Source: Atherix ibis
Lineage: Eukaryota; Arthropoda; Insecta; Diptera; Athericidae
Assembly: GCA_958298945.1 (NCBI GenBank)
Contig: OY282609.1
Span: 31,097,212 to 31,161,211, forward strand
DNA: 64,000 nucleotides
Reading direction: 5' to 3'
This document shows, one piece after another, positions 49,600-62,590 of this stretch (position 1 is its first letter; the number at the start of each line of letters is the position of its first letter). The position numbers and the translations under genes are program-made. A model generated the notes under the pieces. That model saw nothing but the letters and a program-made list of their open reading frames with translations, ran no database searches and was not told the origin of the DNA.

Positions 49600-50260
49600 T
49601 CTCGCTAATAACACGTCTAATATTATCTTCCAAGTCTGCAAGTGACGCTGGTTTATCGGTATAGACGAAATGACTTTACGTAGCCCTATAGAAAGTAGTG
49701 TAGGGGCGTCAATTTGCACCATCTAGGGGGCCAACTCACCGGTCCGAAATATGAGATAACATAAATTGCTCACAAAACTCATCACTCATTATACCAATTC
49801 TTTCACGTGCTGTGTGGCATGTAGCGCTGATTTTTTGAAACCACATGTCGACCAGATGCAGTTCTTGCATTTTGAGCAAAAGAAAGTTTGAAATCATCGA
49901 GCGATAGGCTCTGCCATTGGCGGAAATGTTCGGGCCCCAGCTTCATTTTTAAAGAAATAAGGATCGATGACCGCACCAAACAGCGCACTTCTCCTAGGTG
50001 CAATGGCAGATCTTGTTTTGCCTGTGTTTGTTCATCAGAACAAATGTGACAACTATGCTTATTCACATATCCATTCAACCAGAAATGAGCTCCGTCGCTG
50101 AATACAATTTTTTCCAAGTTTTTCTAAGGCCCAGTCACTGAAAATTCGGCGCTTTGGCAGGGCGTTCGGCTTCAGTTCTTGCCCGAACTGTATTCAATAC
50201 GCTTTCAGATCCTTGCGTAAAATCTTCCACATAGTCAGCATAATTGCTGCGAACGCCGGC
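49600..50260 (-). mobile_element. Decayed DD41D-type transposase relic
   Basis: The minus strand reads EKIVFSDGAHFWLNGYVNKH (first Asp) and, in other frames, pieces matching the second and third Asp regions (MQELHLVDMWFQK, GELAP.MVQIDAPTLLSIGL) and YTDKPASLADLEDNIRRVI. Many stops; no TIRs. Confidence 0.7.
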
Positions 50261-50585
50261 GGATGGACAAATCGCGGGCTTCACAAACACTGGACGAAAT
50301 TAAGTAAAACGCTGTATATAAATTTGGTTCGGATTGCCATTAAGATCAATAACTACATTACAGGTATCGTAATATCTTACGATCGTACGAATGGTTTCGC
50401 CTCTGATTCGGCAAAACGTCTGCGAATTGTGCAATTTTCTGGAAGCAGTGCTGTCCACTTCCAGAAAACCAAAACTGACTGAAAACTCCATTCATAGTTT
50501 TGATGACCTGTGCGCCACCTATTTAAATTACCAACACTACCATAACAACTGTGAATAAATTTTTTCATAAAACTATAAATAAAAA

Positions 50586-50939
50586 GCGTTTTTCTTTGGA
50601 CCAATTTTGCTACTAGTCGGTAGTTCTAGCTGTCATCATCTACTCTACCTCGAACAAAGGACCACATCGAACGGGGAGTTACGCATACAATTTACGTTAG
50701 GTGGATTCTAGTTGCTAAAGTGAAAATAGATACTTTTGCGGGTTCGTTGGTTATGTTTAAAAGTTATATTTTTGTCAGTATTGTTTATGTGTGAATAAAC
50801 TCAGTTTTTATTGTTTATGTGTGAGTAAACTCAGTATTGTTTCTGACAGTTTTGAGGTTATGTTTTGAGTAGTGTTTAGATTTTGGCTTTCCTTTGCTCA
50901 TCTACGGCGTAGTAGCAAAATTGGTCCAAAGGAAAACGC
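50586..50939. mobile_element. Short inverted-repeat element (MITE-like)
   Basis: The left end GCGTTTTTCTTTGGACCAAT.. is inverted at the right end ending ..TTTGGTCCAAAGGAAAACGC at 50939, about 28 paired bases with one or two mismatches. The 354-bp interior has a local tandem duplication (TATTGTTTATGTGTGA.TAA) and no coding capacity. A target duplication is not clear. Confidence 0.65.
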
Positions 50940-51616
50940 CTAAAGTAATAATAAAAGAATACAATTTTTTTATACAAATTTCCTATAAAAAATATGATGA
51001 AAAATAATATGATATTATGCCGTGGTGTACTAAAATCAAACGAAATATAGAGAAATTATTTGTTTGTTTTTTTTTTTGACCCACACAATTTTAATTACAG
51101 CAAAAAGTTCAATTTTTCTTCATTATTTGTCTATAATTAAATTTGCTTAAATTGATTACGCGTCCCACAAAACATATTAAAATGGAGAATAAAAACCAAC
51201 ACAATTATTAAAAATATCAAAAATTTATATCAGTTTCGAAATAAATAAACCAATACAATATTCATTTACAATTATTGTTATTTTTATATTTAAGAAAGCT
51301 AAAAAAACAAATTTAAATGGTTTATAGTTAAATCTTTGCATTTTAATCATTTAAATTAGTCATATTGTATTTAAAATACATAGAAAATGCGGCAAAAAAG
51401 TATAACAATTATGAAAAACTCTCTAATGAACCGCTGTAAATATAAACAGTGTTTGATATTCCAAGCGAAAACATTGTTGACAGATATTGGCAATTAAACT
51501 GTTATATTTAGTTTGAAATTATGTGCAACTATAAATTGTGTATAAATATTTTCAATTGCCAATTATCGTAGTAATATTTTGTTATTCAATTAATTGTGTA
51601 TAACTATACTATTTGT
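50940..51616. other. Upstream region of the CENP-I gene
   Basis: AT-rich, no recognisable promoter element. Confidence 0.4.
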
Positions 51617-54600
51617 ATGAAAACAATGTCGTACGTTTCGTTAGTTGAATTCATAGATGAAATGTTAAGCAATAATGACGAAGTTACCGAAGGCTCAATG
51701 GAAATATACTTTGATTATTTAGAAGGAATATCGAAAAGTGGTGGATTTTTACCAGACCAATTGGATGAGACTTGGCGAAAAATACTCAAATTAAAACAAA
51801 GTATTAATGTCGTAATTATACAGTGGTTAGATTTCATATTATTATAAAAACTTTTATATTTATAGCTGCCAAACAATTTGTCACATCCGTTTTCTATTTG
51901 ATTCCATCCAACAAAGTTCTGAAAACAACACTAAACCATTTGGTCGGATGGATTTTTCAAAATTATTGCAATAAAGATTATCGAAAACAAAATAAAGCCA
52001 TTGTACAATGGTTAATTGGTATGTGGGCAATTTACTTCCTATATAAAATTCTTCATGTGCTCAATACTGAATTGAATATATTCTATTTTAGGAGTTGTTA
52101 AAATTGGATTTGTACCGGCTGTGGATCTACAGCATTGTTATTATATATTTTTAAAAATTCTTGGCAACACTCTATTGGTAGAAGAGGAATTTACTAAAAA
52201 CTTTTATACTTTCTATTATAATAATTTGGAAATCTTTTTTTTTTTTTTTAGAAAGATGATATAAGTCACCTGATTTATATTTGCACCGATTATAAGATGG
52301 TGACTGAATACGCTGTGAAAATTGTCACTGCAATTAGCTTAAAAGAATCAGGAATAGTAAGTTACAATATATATTTTGAATACTATTAATAATGTTATCA
52401 AAGAAACATCATTTTTATGTATAGACATTATGAAAATACTGTTCGTAAGAGGTGTGCTAGACATCTTTGTTTATCTCTACTCCTAAATGATCAAAGTAAT
52501 TTGGTAAGAATAAAAAATTTTCGAACATATTTAAAAGTAAAATATCATAATTGATTCATTTTTCTTATCTAATTATTATCAACAATCATTTCTAAGGGTG
52601 TATCGTTTTCTTAAAAAAAAATTTCATAATTTTATTTTATACATAGTGTAATTAAGAAAATGTACAATTTTATTGTTGGATAAATATTTTGCTTGAGGAA
52701 CGTCTAGCCATAATAAATAAATAATGAAAAAAAACGGAATGAAAGTAGTTGGTTCGGAAATTTTTTGTACACAAATTCAAGCACACTAAAACCAAGTCAA
52801 AAGTTAAACTAGTTAATAGTATTGTCGCAATGTCTTAAAAAGTCTATCTTTATATTTTTTTTTTTAAATTTGCCTAATATTCCAAAAGAATTGCATTGAT
52901 TTGAAAATATTTATTTCTAGAATGGCATGAGCGCACTGTTATCTTTGTACAAACGATTAAAACCACACCTTTTGCCTGATGACAATATCCGAATTCGACA
53001 AAATGAAGATTTATTTGGACATATAAATAAAAAGTTCCTTTACCATTTACAAGCGAATCGCAAAGAATCTAAAAATGATTCTACAGAGAATGAGACAAAT
53101 TGCTTTTCCGATTGGTCAGCTAATACAATATCCTTTAAACGAAAACATTCAACGTCAGTGCGTAGTTATGGCGAATTAGGTGCAGAAAAATCTCTACAAG
53201 AATGCGTTAATTCGGAAATATATTTCCAGGGTACAGTTTTTAATTCAATGCTACTCAATCAATACAGTCTAGCGTTATTAAAACTTTCTAATGAACGATT
53301 TCATAAAATGATCCACTTGTATTGGAAACGTGAATTTCTTACCAAAGATTTAATAGAACAGCCTCATAATAAATCAAAAAAAAATATTCTAAAGTGTTTA
53401 CATAAACTTCAACGATTTAACAATGAAGAAATTTATAATGTTGGTAGCTTTTTGCGACATATTTTGCCAAATTGGAATGGGCAAAAATATCAAACTGAGG
53501 TAATAAACAATTCTTTCGATATTATATAAAATATTTAATTTGTATTAATTTTTTTTTTCTGTTTCAGATATTCAGTTTATTAGAGAATATTACAATTACA
53601 GAATATACAAAATTTTTCGATGATATTTTATATCCACTTTATTTACTCAATTTACGACGAGAATTGAATTTTTTCAGTTTGACAATAAAAACGATTTCTG
53701 TGATGTTATACAATAATGTAAATATGGTCTAAAAAAAATTTATAATATTATTATTTTTAATTCTATTGTAATTAATATATTTTGCATTGTTTATTGCTTA
53801 GTTTATGTATTTAAACAACGGTACAGATGGAATCATTAAATGGAAACAAAGACAGCCTTGTGAGAAGAGCATTGAACTTACACAGAAATGTTTTGAACAT
53901 TTTTGCTTATTATTTCTTAATATTCATCCTGGTATAAATCAATTAAACATACACCCACAAATAGATTCTTATTCAGTTATTGTTTCGTTGTCATTTAGGT
54001 AGAGCTTTGCTAATGCATACTATCGTAGATGGATACCTGTTGTTGTCATCCCTTCCGAGTAATATTCGAGCGAAAACAGTAATGCCAAATGAGATTGTTC
54101 ATCGTATTTTAGTTAATTCGGATGTTGTGCTATTTGAAAAACTAGCCTTGGTATTAAACAGGTATGACCAAAATTGGATTACTTTGAAAAAAAATCATCT
54201 AATAATTTGCTATAGTCACGATTTGACACTGTTGCATACGAAAGTATTTTACATGGTAATTTCTAAAGGCAAAAATAATAAGTTTAGTTTGTACCCAATT
54301 GAATTTCTACCTGAATTAAATAAACTCATTGTATTGGAAATATTTCCTAAAGACTATTTATCAAAAAAGACTGAATTTGGTCCATAATTCGATCAATAAT
54401 AACTTACATATTTTTTTTGTAGAAGCCTTTTTCACATATACAAATGGTTAAATATTATTAACACCCTAAAACATGTTTTAGTATAAAAATTTAAAAAAAA
54501 TTACAAATTTTAAAAACTAAATACAAGACAACTTTGAAAATATACGATGATTACCGGCATTTTTATTTTTATTTTCAGAAATGTATTGCGCTTATCAGAA

Positions 54601-54948
54601 TCTGATTTATCGAATTTACCAGTGGAACTTAAAGTACAAATAACAGAAGTTATCGAGACGTTATTGGGAAGCATATTTAATTGTTCGCTCTTCAGTGAAG
54701 AGTTTCAATGTCAGTTAATTGATCGAAAAATCAAATCATTTCCACTCGTATTGAACTATTTTCGTTTTATAAATAGTTTAACTTTTATGTCAATAATTCG
54801 CATTAACGAGGACAATTTTTTCCAACAAGAGTTCAATCCGAAAATTGGTTATGAAAAACGTAAAAATCATTGCCCAAATTTGCACAAATTAATTGAAGAC
54901 TTTCAACATCTTTTAATTACTGATGAAGGTCATAGAATTTCAATGTGA
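51617..54948 (+). CDS. CENPI: CENP-I / Mis6 inner-kinetochore protein homologue
   Basis: Nine exons: 51617-51800, 51866-52018, 52092-52177, 52252-52356, 52921-53499, 53568-53717, 53802-53931, 53999-54161 and 54579-54948. All GT-AG, joining without a stop into 639 residues (vertebrate CENP-I is about 750). CENP-I is an alpha-solenoid subunit of the CCAN, the centromere-bound base of the kinetochore. Matches to the vertebrate protein, in order and spacing: YLIPSNKVLKTTLNHLVGWI, KAIVQWLIG, DDISHLIYICTDYK, NGMSALLSLYKRLKPHLL (vertebrate ALLSLYKFFAP), FKRKHSTSV, then helical segments up to EIVHRILVNSDVVLFEKLAL and IETLLGSIFNCSLFS. The ATG at 51617 is the first in the frame; MSYVS, three codons later, is an alternative. 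There is no catalytic residue to check. Identity rests on remembered family similarity and gene-structure consistency, so a profile search is desirable. Confidence 0.8.
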
Positions 54949-55081
54949 TGCTGATTATCTGATTGTTGTACGACAAAAAAGGAAACACTAAAAGTTTTCA
55001 TAATAATTTCTTTATACTATTTCGATTGGTTTTACAATTGGATTTTTAGTATTGTTAGAATTTCGTTTGTTAAATTGTTAT

Positions 55082-55087
55082 AATAAA
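55082..55087 (+). terminator. Poly(A) signal AATAAA of the CENP-I gene
   Basis: It is the first clear hexamer, about 135 bases after the stop. Confidence 0.5.
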
Positions 55088-55585
55088 CTTGCTCATTATA
55101 TCTACTGGATACACAGAAATTATGGAATACGAAACTTTTTTCATATGAACATTATTTTACATAATAGCAGAATACGCTTATTTGCTTAGTAAATAACAAA
55201 ATTAAGTTTAAAATAATTAAAACAAATTTCACATAAATGATGCATTTTAAATGTGTTATTTGTGTGAAAATTTACTATTTGCAATAGAACTTTTTCTTAC
55301 TATTATAACTTTACGAAATTTAGTCAATTTGATATAATTTTGATTAAAAACTGTTTTGGATATAAAATTTGAATTGCATCGATTTTCTGTTAATATATTT
55401 ACCATATGCTATTTCAACAGTCCGTAGATAGATAGTCCGTAGTCTCATAAAATCGATAAAAACAATTTTAGGAATTTTCAAATTATTGAAAATTTTGTTT
55501 TTAAATAAGTTTAAATCTAAAAGCCTAAATTTGTAAGTAAAAACTTCCGAATTTTTAGAATGATGACAATATTTTGTATTCACGT

Positions 55586-55716
55586 TATAAAGTGGCTCCT
55601 GGCAAATGTTAGTGAATGACGACAATATATTAAAATAAATTCGAGAGAATCATTGAAGAAATTCGTAAAATGGAAATTTTAAACTTGTTTATTTGTTTGC
55701 CAGGAGCCACTTTATA
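55586..55716. repeat. 21-bp perfect inverted repeat, 89-bp loop
   Basis: 55586-55606 (TATAAAGTGGCTCCTGGCAAA apart from its last base) is the exact inverse of 55696-55716. It is GC-richer than its surroundings. Confidence 0.9.
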
Positions 55717-56879
55717 GCGCGACGACTATGAGGCCATTTGGCATATTTCAAATGTGTTTTTCACGATTAGTATTTCAATTCACTTCGATTTTGATTATAA
55801 AGTAATGTACAAATTATAAAAAGAAAATATATTTTTGATTGTAATGAAGAGACTAACGGCTTTTTGAAAATACCAATTTATAATTTTTATATGTAAGGAT
55901 TTTCCGGAAAATTCACTTTGAACAATGAATTTTCTAAAAAAAATAGTACAAAAATAACAAAACTAAAGTACATAATTAAAGAGTTTTTTTTGAAAATATT
56001 TTTCTGTGTTTTATTATATTAACTTATTATCTTTCAGATGAGAGGAAAAAATTTGGGCACAACTCAATTTGAAAAAGATAGTTTTTTGAAATTTTGAAAA
56101 TTTGCCATTTTAGAAAGTGCAGAGTGTTCTGGGTTTGTCCTTGATCCTTGTAACTTGTAGTAATTTAATGCAGCAATTCGGGAAAAATAGTTAAAAAATT
56201 ACCCGTGGGGGGGGGGGGGGGGTGTTGATTATTGAATTAAAGTATTTTTCGGTCAGTTTAACTGTAGCTTGGAAAGGACATTTTTGCCAGGACTCTTCTC
56301 GATTTCGACAACAGACCGAATAAACAAAATTTCAGACTTCGCACCATAAAAAAAAACAAAAGATTTTTTTTTTGTACCTGATGCTGTTGGAGGAGGATGT
56401 CACTGCGGTTTTAGCCACATTTTTGGCTGGTTAAATTATACAGAAATGGTTGTACAAAAACAGTTTTCGTTTGGACGGAACGGGACGGGATTCGAGAATA
56501 AAGAATTTTTGATTGTTCTAAAAAATTTAAGCAAATTTTTCAAGAGAAAGCTTCTAAGAACTGTCTTCTTCAAAAATTTCTGCTAATTTAATCCAAAAAG
56601 GGTTTTATTCGAATTATTCCGTCTCTCCTACTTCTATTTTGTATTTTTATATTATTAAAAACAAAAATACCAAATCCCTTAAACCCTCATTCCTAAAAAC
56701 AGTCGGATTTATGAATTAACTGAGCTGAAAGTTTAGTCTCAATCGGCTATTTTTTAGAGTGTTAAAAATTCTAGTTAATATCTGTTACTATTGTCCTAAC
56801 GTCGCACTCTATGCCTGTAAAAGGACAATAGGCACTATATGGGATCTGCAACTTCGGGTGCTACGTTGGATATATACGG

Positions 56880-57330
56880 CGATAGTAAGGCCTATCCTAA
56901 CATGATGCCTTGGTCTGGTGGACAGCACTGGATAAAAGCACCTACTTTGACCTTCTAAAGAAAGTCCGGATATTAGCTGTCATATGATATGCACTATGGG
57001 TCTGCTTAGAACGTGGCCTACAGCGGCTCTTGAGACCATGCTCCATTGTTTGACCTTAGATATCTATGTTAAAGAGCTGGACAATAGACCGAACATCGTT
57101 TCGGGCACGCAAAGGTCCTTAAGGACAACAAATACAGTCCCAAAATGACGGACTTTGAGAAAGCTGGTCTGAACTTTTATATTAAGTATAAAACAAATTC
57201 CTAGTAGGACCGAGTGGGAGTACCGGGCCGTCCAGGAAGAATTGGCTGTAGAAATATACACCGACGGGTCATGGAAGGGGGACATTATAGGACCAGAGGT
57301 ATTCCCTACGACTCCCAGACCAGTGTAAAG
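56880..57330 (+). mobile_element. LINE relic, RT-to-RNase H junction (Jockey/R1-like)
   Basis: Pieces on the + strand: ALDKSTYFDLLKKVRILAVI after a LVWW-type motif, LRTWPTAALETMLHCLTLDI (typical CPTAALE..L...PL.I block before RNase H), then IYTDGSWKGD, the first active-site Asp region of RNase H. Frames are broken. This is a different LINE type from the one that follows. Confidence 0.75.
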
Positions 57331-57359
57331 TATTTCAAAGAGAGTTCGGCGTCCCCGAA

Positions 57360-58330
57360 AAATTGATTATACTGATTAGGGTGACCATGACTAGTGAGAG
57401 AGGAAGAGTCAATTTAACATCCACAATGGTCTCTGGAAAGGAGACGCAATTTCGTGCGTTCTCTTTAACTTCGCGATTGAAAAAATGAATCTTGACTGAG
57501 GGATAAGTATGAGGGGTACCATTCTCATTAGGTCTGCCCAGATTTTGGCATACGCCGACGACAGTGACATTATGTCTCGATCAGAAAGAGCTGAACGAGA
57601 GAACCCTCCATCAAGATTGAGCCGGTGCCGGCGGCGAAAAATCTTGGCCTGCACATAAATGAAAACAAAACAAAGTACACGATTGCTGCGTCAGCGCCGA
57701 AGATAAGACCAAGAGAAGATATTATAGCTTTGCAAGAGTTAAATTATTTTTATATTTGCGTTCAAGGGTCGCATCCGACAGCAGCATGGATGCTGGCAGC
57801 CAACAGAGCCTACTTCAGTTAATATTGTATAAATTATTTCAGTCGAAAGTTCTGGCCGTAATATCGAAGCTATTGCTGCAACTAGTCTTGCCAGTCTTAA
57901 TGTATTTTTAAAAAGCTTAGTTTCTCAGCAAAAGCCATAGCGAACTCTTGTCTGGGTTCGAGAGGAGGTTTTTTAAAGAAGTTTTTGCCCCCTAAAAGGG
58001 GATAGACGATTTCGGAGCCTATTTAACGACGAGATCCTGGATTGTTACCTAAATGTCCGATTCTAGATAAAATTAAGCTCAATAGGTTGTGCTGGGCTGG
58101 ACACTTAATCCATATGGGTGAGCAAGATCCTGCCGGGAAAGTCTATAGTTTTAGTAAGGATATGCTGGGATTGTCGATTTGAAAGACAACGGCGCAATAC
58201 CGTTCAGGGATACACCGAACCCTCGGTTGTCGCGCTGTTGATAATGAAAATGATAAACTTTTTGATGCTATTTGAATAAAAATGAGACTTCACAAGCTTT
58301 CATATTTTTCACAACTCTAATTTAAAAAAA
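57360..58330 (+). mobile_element. 3' part of the RTE-like LINE, longest copy
   Basis: The + strand gives TYADDSDIMSRSE (catalytic YADD), AAKNLGLHINENKTKYTIAA, GFERRFFKEVFAP, FRSLFNDEILDCYLN, KLNRLCWAGHLIHMGEQDPA and then a 3' end with TTTGAATAAAAATGAGAC. The last 300 bp corresponds to the unit of the tandem array at 1-1345. Stops and frameshifts are frequent. The clade is uncertain; the RLRWAGHV-type C-terminus suggests RTE-like. Confidence 0.8.
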
Positions 58331-61300
58331 AAACCCTTCAACCGAATACTCAAGTGTTGTTATGAACTTTTCCATTCAACAAAAAAAGAGAAAAAAATAA
58401 GCTAAATTTAGTAAATTATAAAATAATTGTCAATTAAAATGAAAAATATTCCTAGAAGGAAAAAAACACATTAGATCAAACATCAAAACACTAATAAAAT
58501 GTCTTATTGAAATTTTCCCATAGAGTAAATAATTGTCTTAAAGTTTTAACTAAAATTGACAATCAATAGAGAAGTATTTAACTTCCTACTGCAGAATTAT
58601 GGAATTAGTTTAAAGGTAACTGATTAGAAAGTGAAAAGTAAATATGACTGGTAATAAAAGAAAGGAAAATTAGTAAGCAAATGCCACTAGCTATCGTCGA
58701 AAGTCAAGTCATAAAATCAAAAATTTTGACTACTGCAATTGCAATTTAATTAAAGTACATGAAATGTATCTGAAAATAGCTACAATTTCTGGGTAGTAAC
58801 GAAAAAAAAACATTGCTTCAGGAAATTATGCAATTACAAGTTCGTCTGGTCTTTACTGTGTGCGCAAATGCACTATTTGTGAGAATCCAATTGGAGCGGT
58901 TTTTTTTCAAGATGTAACATAAATTTGTAATGACATTCCGTTTTCTGGTTGTTGTTCTTTTTTAAACATAATTTTTACTGTAGTAAAATTTTGGCATCAA
59001 CCTCTTCTGTATTGAAAACTTCTAGAAGGAAGAAAAACCAGTCACTACGAATAATAGTTTTTTCCCATTCTTTTCCTGTTCCAATTTTTTATTATTGTAT
59101 ATTCAATAAAATTTCCTCTTTTCATATTAATTTTATTTGCCGTTTATTGGTTATGTGCTTTTTTGATTAGTTTTAAAAGTGCGATATAAAAATGTCATTA
59201 TTCGAATGGCAAAAGTACATATTTTTGGTGCCGATATGTCGTAAAAATGACCAATTAGCGCCAACCAGTCCATGGTCCAGATTTGAAATTGTCTGTTTTC
59301 TGAAAATATTTTTGGCAGGATTCCTTAAACAAGGAAGTAAAATATCTGATAATCAACTTGAAAATCAACCTCCCCTCCCTCCCACCGTAAACACCTGTCG
59401 TGGTCACATAATGGGTAAGAACGGACGGAGAAATAGAAGTTGGCACTTAAGTAAGAGGAGTTCAAAATAGTAACACACACAAAATCTGTAGTATCGGAAA
59501 TTGGTTCGACGACTAAAAACCTTGAGAGTAAAACATGCCACGGGCGTGAAATGGTGATTGGTAGGCGGCAGCGTATCGCGACAGTGGAGATACACTCCTT
59601 GGTTCGGACGACAAGGAACTTCGGAACAATCGTGCTCGACGGGTGTTCTATTTTCGGCTTCGTGTAACCCGTGTGGGTGGTGTATGTTGGAAGCTTTCTG
59701 CCACAGCTGAGCTATGACGTAACTTGGTGCAGGGGTTATCACGTGGTAGTCATATAGCTTCCCAATTCATACTACCACCGCACCGTAACTAGCTATCACC
59801 ACAACACCACCACGCAACAATCACAAGCCCATTCCCATGGCGCTAGATTCTCACAAGTTAACAATCACGTAGTCTTATGCACTTTTCAAACTACTAACCC
59901 CACAGTACCCACTTCTTGTCGATGTATTTGGTACAACTTATTTGAATACCATACGAACAAAGCCATGCATTTCAAGGAATTCTTCATTTGAATTAATCGA
60001 AAATCAATTCAATAACAAAGTCCGTACTAATTTTTCTATTGTTAATCAAATATTTTAATATTGTTAGATCGAATGCTAACAATAAGTTGAATTGAATTTT
60101 TTCCTTGTTTCTATTTGAATATTTATGAAAGGTGATGTGGTTGAGAAATTGTGGGGTTGCATGGGGGATATACAATTTTTACTTGTATGCGTGTGTGTAC
60201 AATAGAATTTAGGAATAGAGGCCAATGTTGGAATAGAGCAATGGAAAGTTGGAATTTTCCGTTGATTTTGGAAAACAGATTGTGTAACTGAACCAGAGTT
60301 ATTGTACAAGGACAGACAAGGAAGAGCCACTCTTCTCCAGTTTGACCCCACTGCCTTGATTTTGCTCTTTATTACATTTTGGTCGGTGTGTAGTAAGAAC
60401 TTTGTTTAGTTGTAATGGTGTGAAAGTTTACAGAACGCATGCTTACGAATTTTCTATAACAGAAAACTTAAGAGATTTTCACCGCATCATTTTAATCGAT
60501 AATTCGATTCGGACAACTAAAGCATGCGTCTTGATGAATTTCATTCGAAAAATGCCGAGGATCATCCTGTTGTGCTCTTTACTCTTCTACTTCTTCTCTA
60601 AGCAAACTCACAATCAGTGACAACAAACTGAACCAACAGACACTATCACATCAGTATGTACACACCAAAAACAACACAACTAAAAAAAAACTAAACGTTA
60701 TCGACTCCTTTTTTCCTATGAAATCGTAATTACAAAAGAAAGAAAAAAACTTAGCATCTGTGCTTTTTTTTTTAAAAAAAATATCTGCAAATTATCTATA
60801 AAAAGTTTATTTCCCTCACAAACAGGAAAAAATAAACTTTGAATTTCCCACAAACGCAAAATGTCGAAATATACTAATTTCAACAAATAAAGGATTTCTT
60901 TTGTAGTTTTCTCTTTGGAAAATCAAATCCAAATGGACGAAAAATGATTACATAACAGGTTGCACTAGACAATGGCATACACCTTTCGGAAAGCTCCGCT
61001 TGCATCGTTTAGTCAATCGTATCGAGTCGGGAGCTTTTCGAGCTATACAGCTTTCATTTTAGGGGTAAACAATATTCGACATCGACGGAAGGTAATTTTC
61101 CGAAAAACTTTTTTTTTAAGGCTTACACAACCAACGAAGTGTAACGCTTGCGCTGGAAAAGTTTCTAATTAGACCAAGTAGCTGCCATTGTTGTGTCGTC
61201 GATAGGAAAATGCATAAAATCTTATATGTACATATGTGTATGTAGATGGGTTATTACGGTGGATGATAAAAGCACCCCAAATTAATTACTATATTTCCTA

Positions 61301-62279
61301 TTCGAAAATAACAATTTGACATGATATGAAGATTAAAAAATCGATTTAACCTAATAATTAATTGATAAAAATTAAAAAAAAAACAAACTACGAGGCTCTA
61401 TTTTTTATCATTAAAATAAAAACTATTTTATTTATTTGATCCAAGCGAAAAAGTACTAATTTTTATTTTACGTAGACGAATACAAGTTTTTTTTTATTTA
61501 AAATTTAAAATATAGCGTGCTTTTTGTTTAAATTTAACGGTTCGAATCTAATCAGCTTATTTTCTATTGTATATTCAGAAATGGGCTATTTTATGCAAAT
61601 CAAGCATGTGTAGTTCTTTCTTTTTTTGTTGTAATCTACTTAACATTTTAAATAATAAGCAGATTTTTTTTTAAACATGTGTAATAGTAACATGACACAT
61701 AAGAGAGGAGGGAGCACACATCCACGTTAATATCTTTCACTTTTAGGAAACGTGGCGCCCATTTTCCTTTTAAGCGGCTTTGTATATTTATTGTGAAGGG
61801 AAAGAGAGGACAACTCTTTTACAAGAGGATTGTTAGAATTGTTGTGAGATTACAGTTTACTGTACAATTTTTTGTAATGAGCAACAGACAATCCACGAAC
61901 GAAAGGAACATTAAGGTTGCGACGGATCACACTATGACACACATGATAGGAATAATCAACGATTATTCGGAGGATTTTCAATTAAAATAAATAGATTGTA
62001 CCGTAATTGGAAGGCTTTGGTTGATCCAAAAAGTTATTCCGTATGCCCACCATATGGGTTTTATTCTGTATTGTATAAAAGTACTTTTTTTTGTCAACAG
62101 TCAGTTTTGATCGTTTATCTAAAAGTTTTTTTTTAGTTATCTGTACCATTTAATCGTTTCAGTTCTTTTCAGTTTTGGGTGTGATTTGTATATGTATGGA
62201 GGAGGGTGGTTCTTGGCACAGAATAAAAGTAATATGAACACTATTTTGCATTTTATGAATCAGTCTTGAAGGGAATCGC
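58331..62279. other. Intergenic DNA, about 4 kb
   Basis: No convincing exon, RNA gene or known repeat. The stretch 59500-59830 is clearly richer in GC than its surroundings (for example CGTGCTCGACGGGTG), but neither strand shows a recognised domain. Confidence 0.4.
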
Positions 62280-62590
62280 CTTGGTAGGTACAAATATTAT
62301 AGTAGTAGAGGGTCTAGAATGCTTCCCTTAGCGACACCAGTAAGGTAAGGAACTGAAAGATCATATTCAACTACTTGAAAATATCGTTCGGAGAGTTAGG
62401 ATCTGATGATAAGAAAGTAAGTACGGGGAAGAATTTTCGGTGAAATGTTGTCGAGACGTCTAGGAATACGCCTATATAGTATACAGCAAGATGATACTGT
62501 TGAATTGTAGAATGTTCAGTTCTGAATACATATTGATAATTTTGAATTATGTTGTTACACTCAAGAATGGGATGTAAGAAAATTTCCTTT
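62280..62590 (-). mobile_element. LINE reverse transcriptase relic (Jockey-like)
   Basis: The minus strand reads FRTEHSTIQQYHLAV, GVFLDVSTTFHRKF and VPYLTGVAKGSILDPLLL. These are the GFR..HST..Q, FLD...AFD and GVPQGS.L.PLLF blocks of non-LTR reverse transcriptase, in order. The key GVPQGS is degraded to GVAKGS. Confidence 0.75.

Larger units (their letters stand above)
54949..56829. other. CENP-I 3' flank and intergenic DNA
   Basis: It holds the poly(A) signal, the inverted repeat above and a run of 16 G at 56207-56222. No gene is seen. Confidence 0.45.

Noticed and set aside
52425..52504. A possible extra CENP-I exon reading HYENTVRKRCARHLCLSLLL
   Set aside because: Its phase does not fit the preceding exon (joining gives a stop), whereas skipping it joins ISLKESGI to NGMSALLSLYK in frame with the spacing of the vertebrate protein.
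54162..54387. Continuation of CENP-I exon 8 to a stop at 54387
   Set aside because: A perfect donor (AACAG-GTATGA) at 54162 joins in phase to 54579, and the downstream exon continues the family similarity; the read-through part does not.
59404..59742. GC-richer minus-strand ORF of 112 residues
   Set aside because: No domain, no splice context and composition like non-coding GC-rich patches; mentioned only in the intergenic entry.
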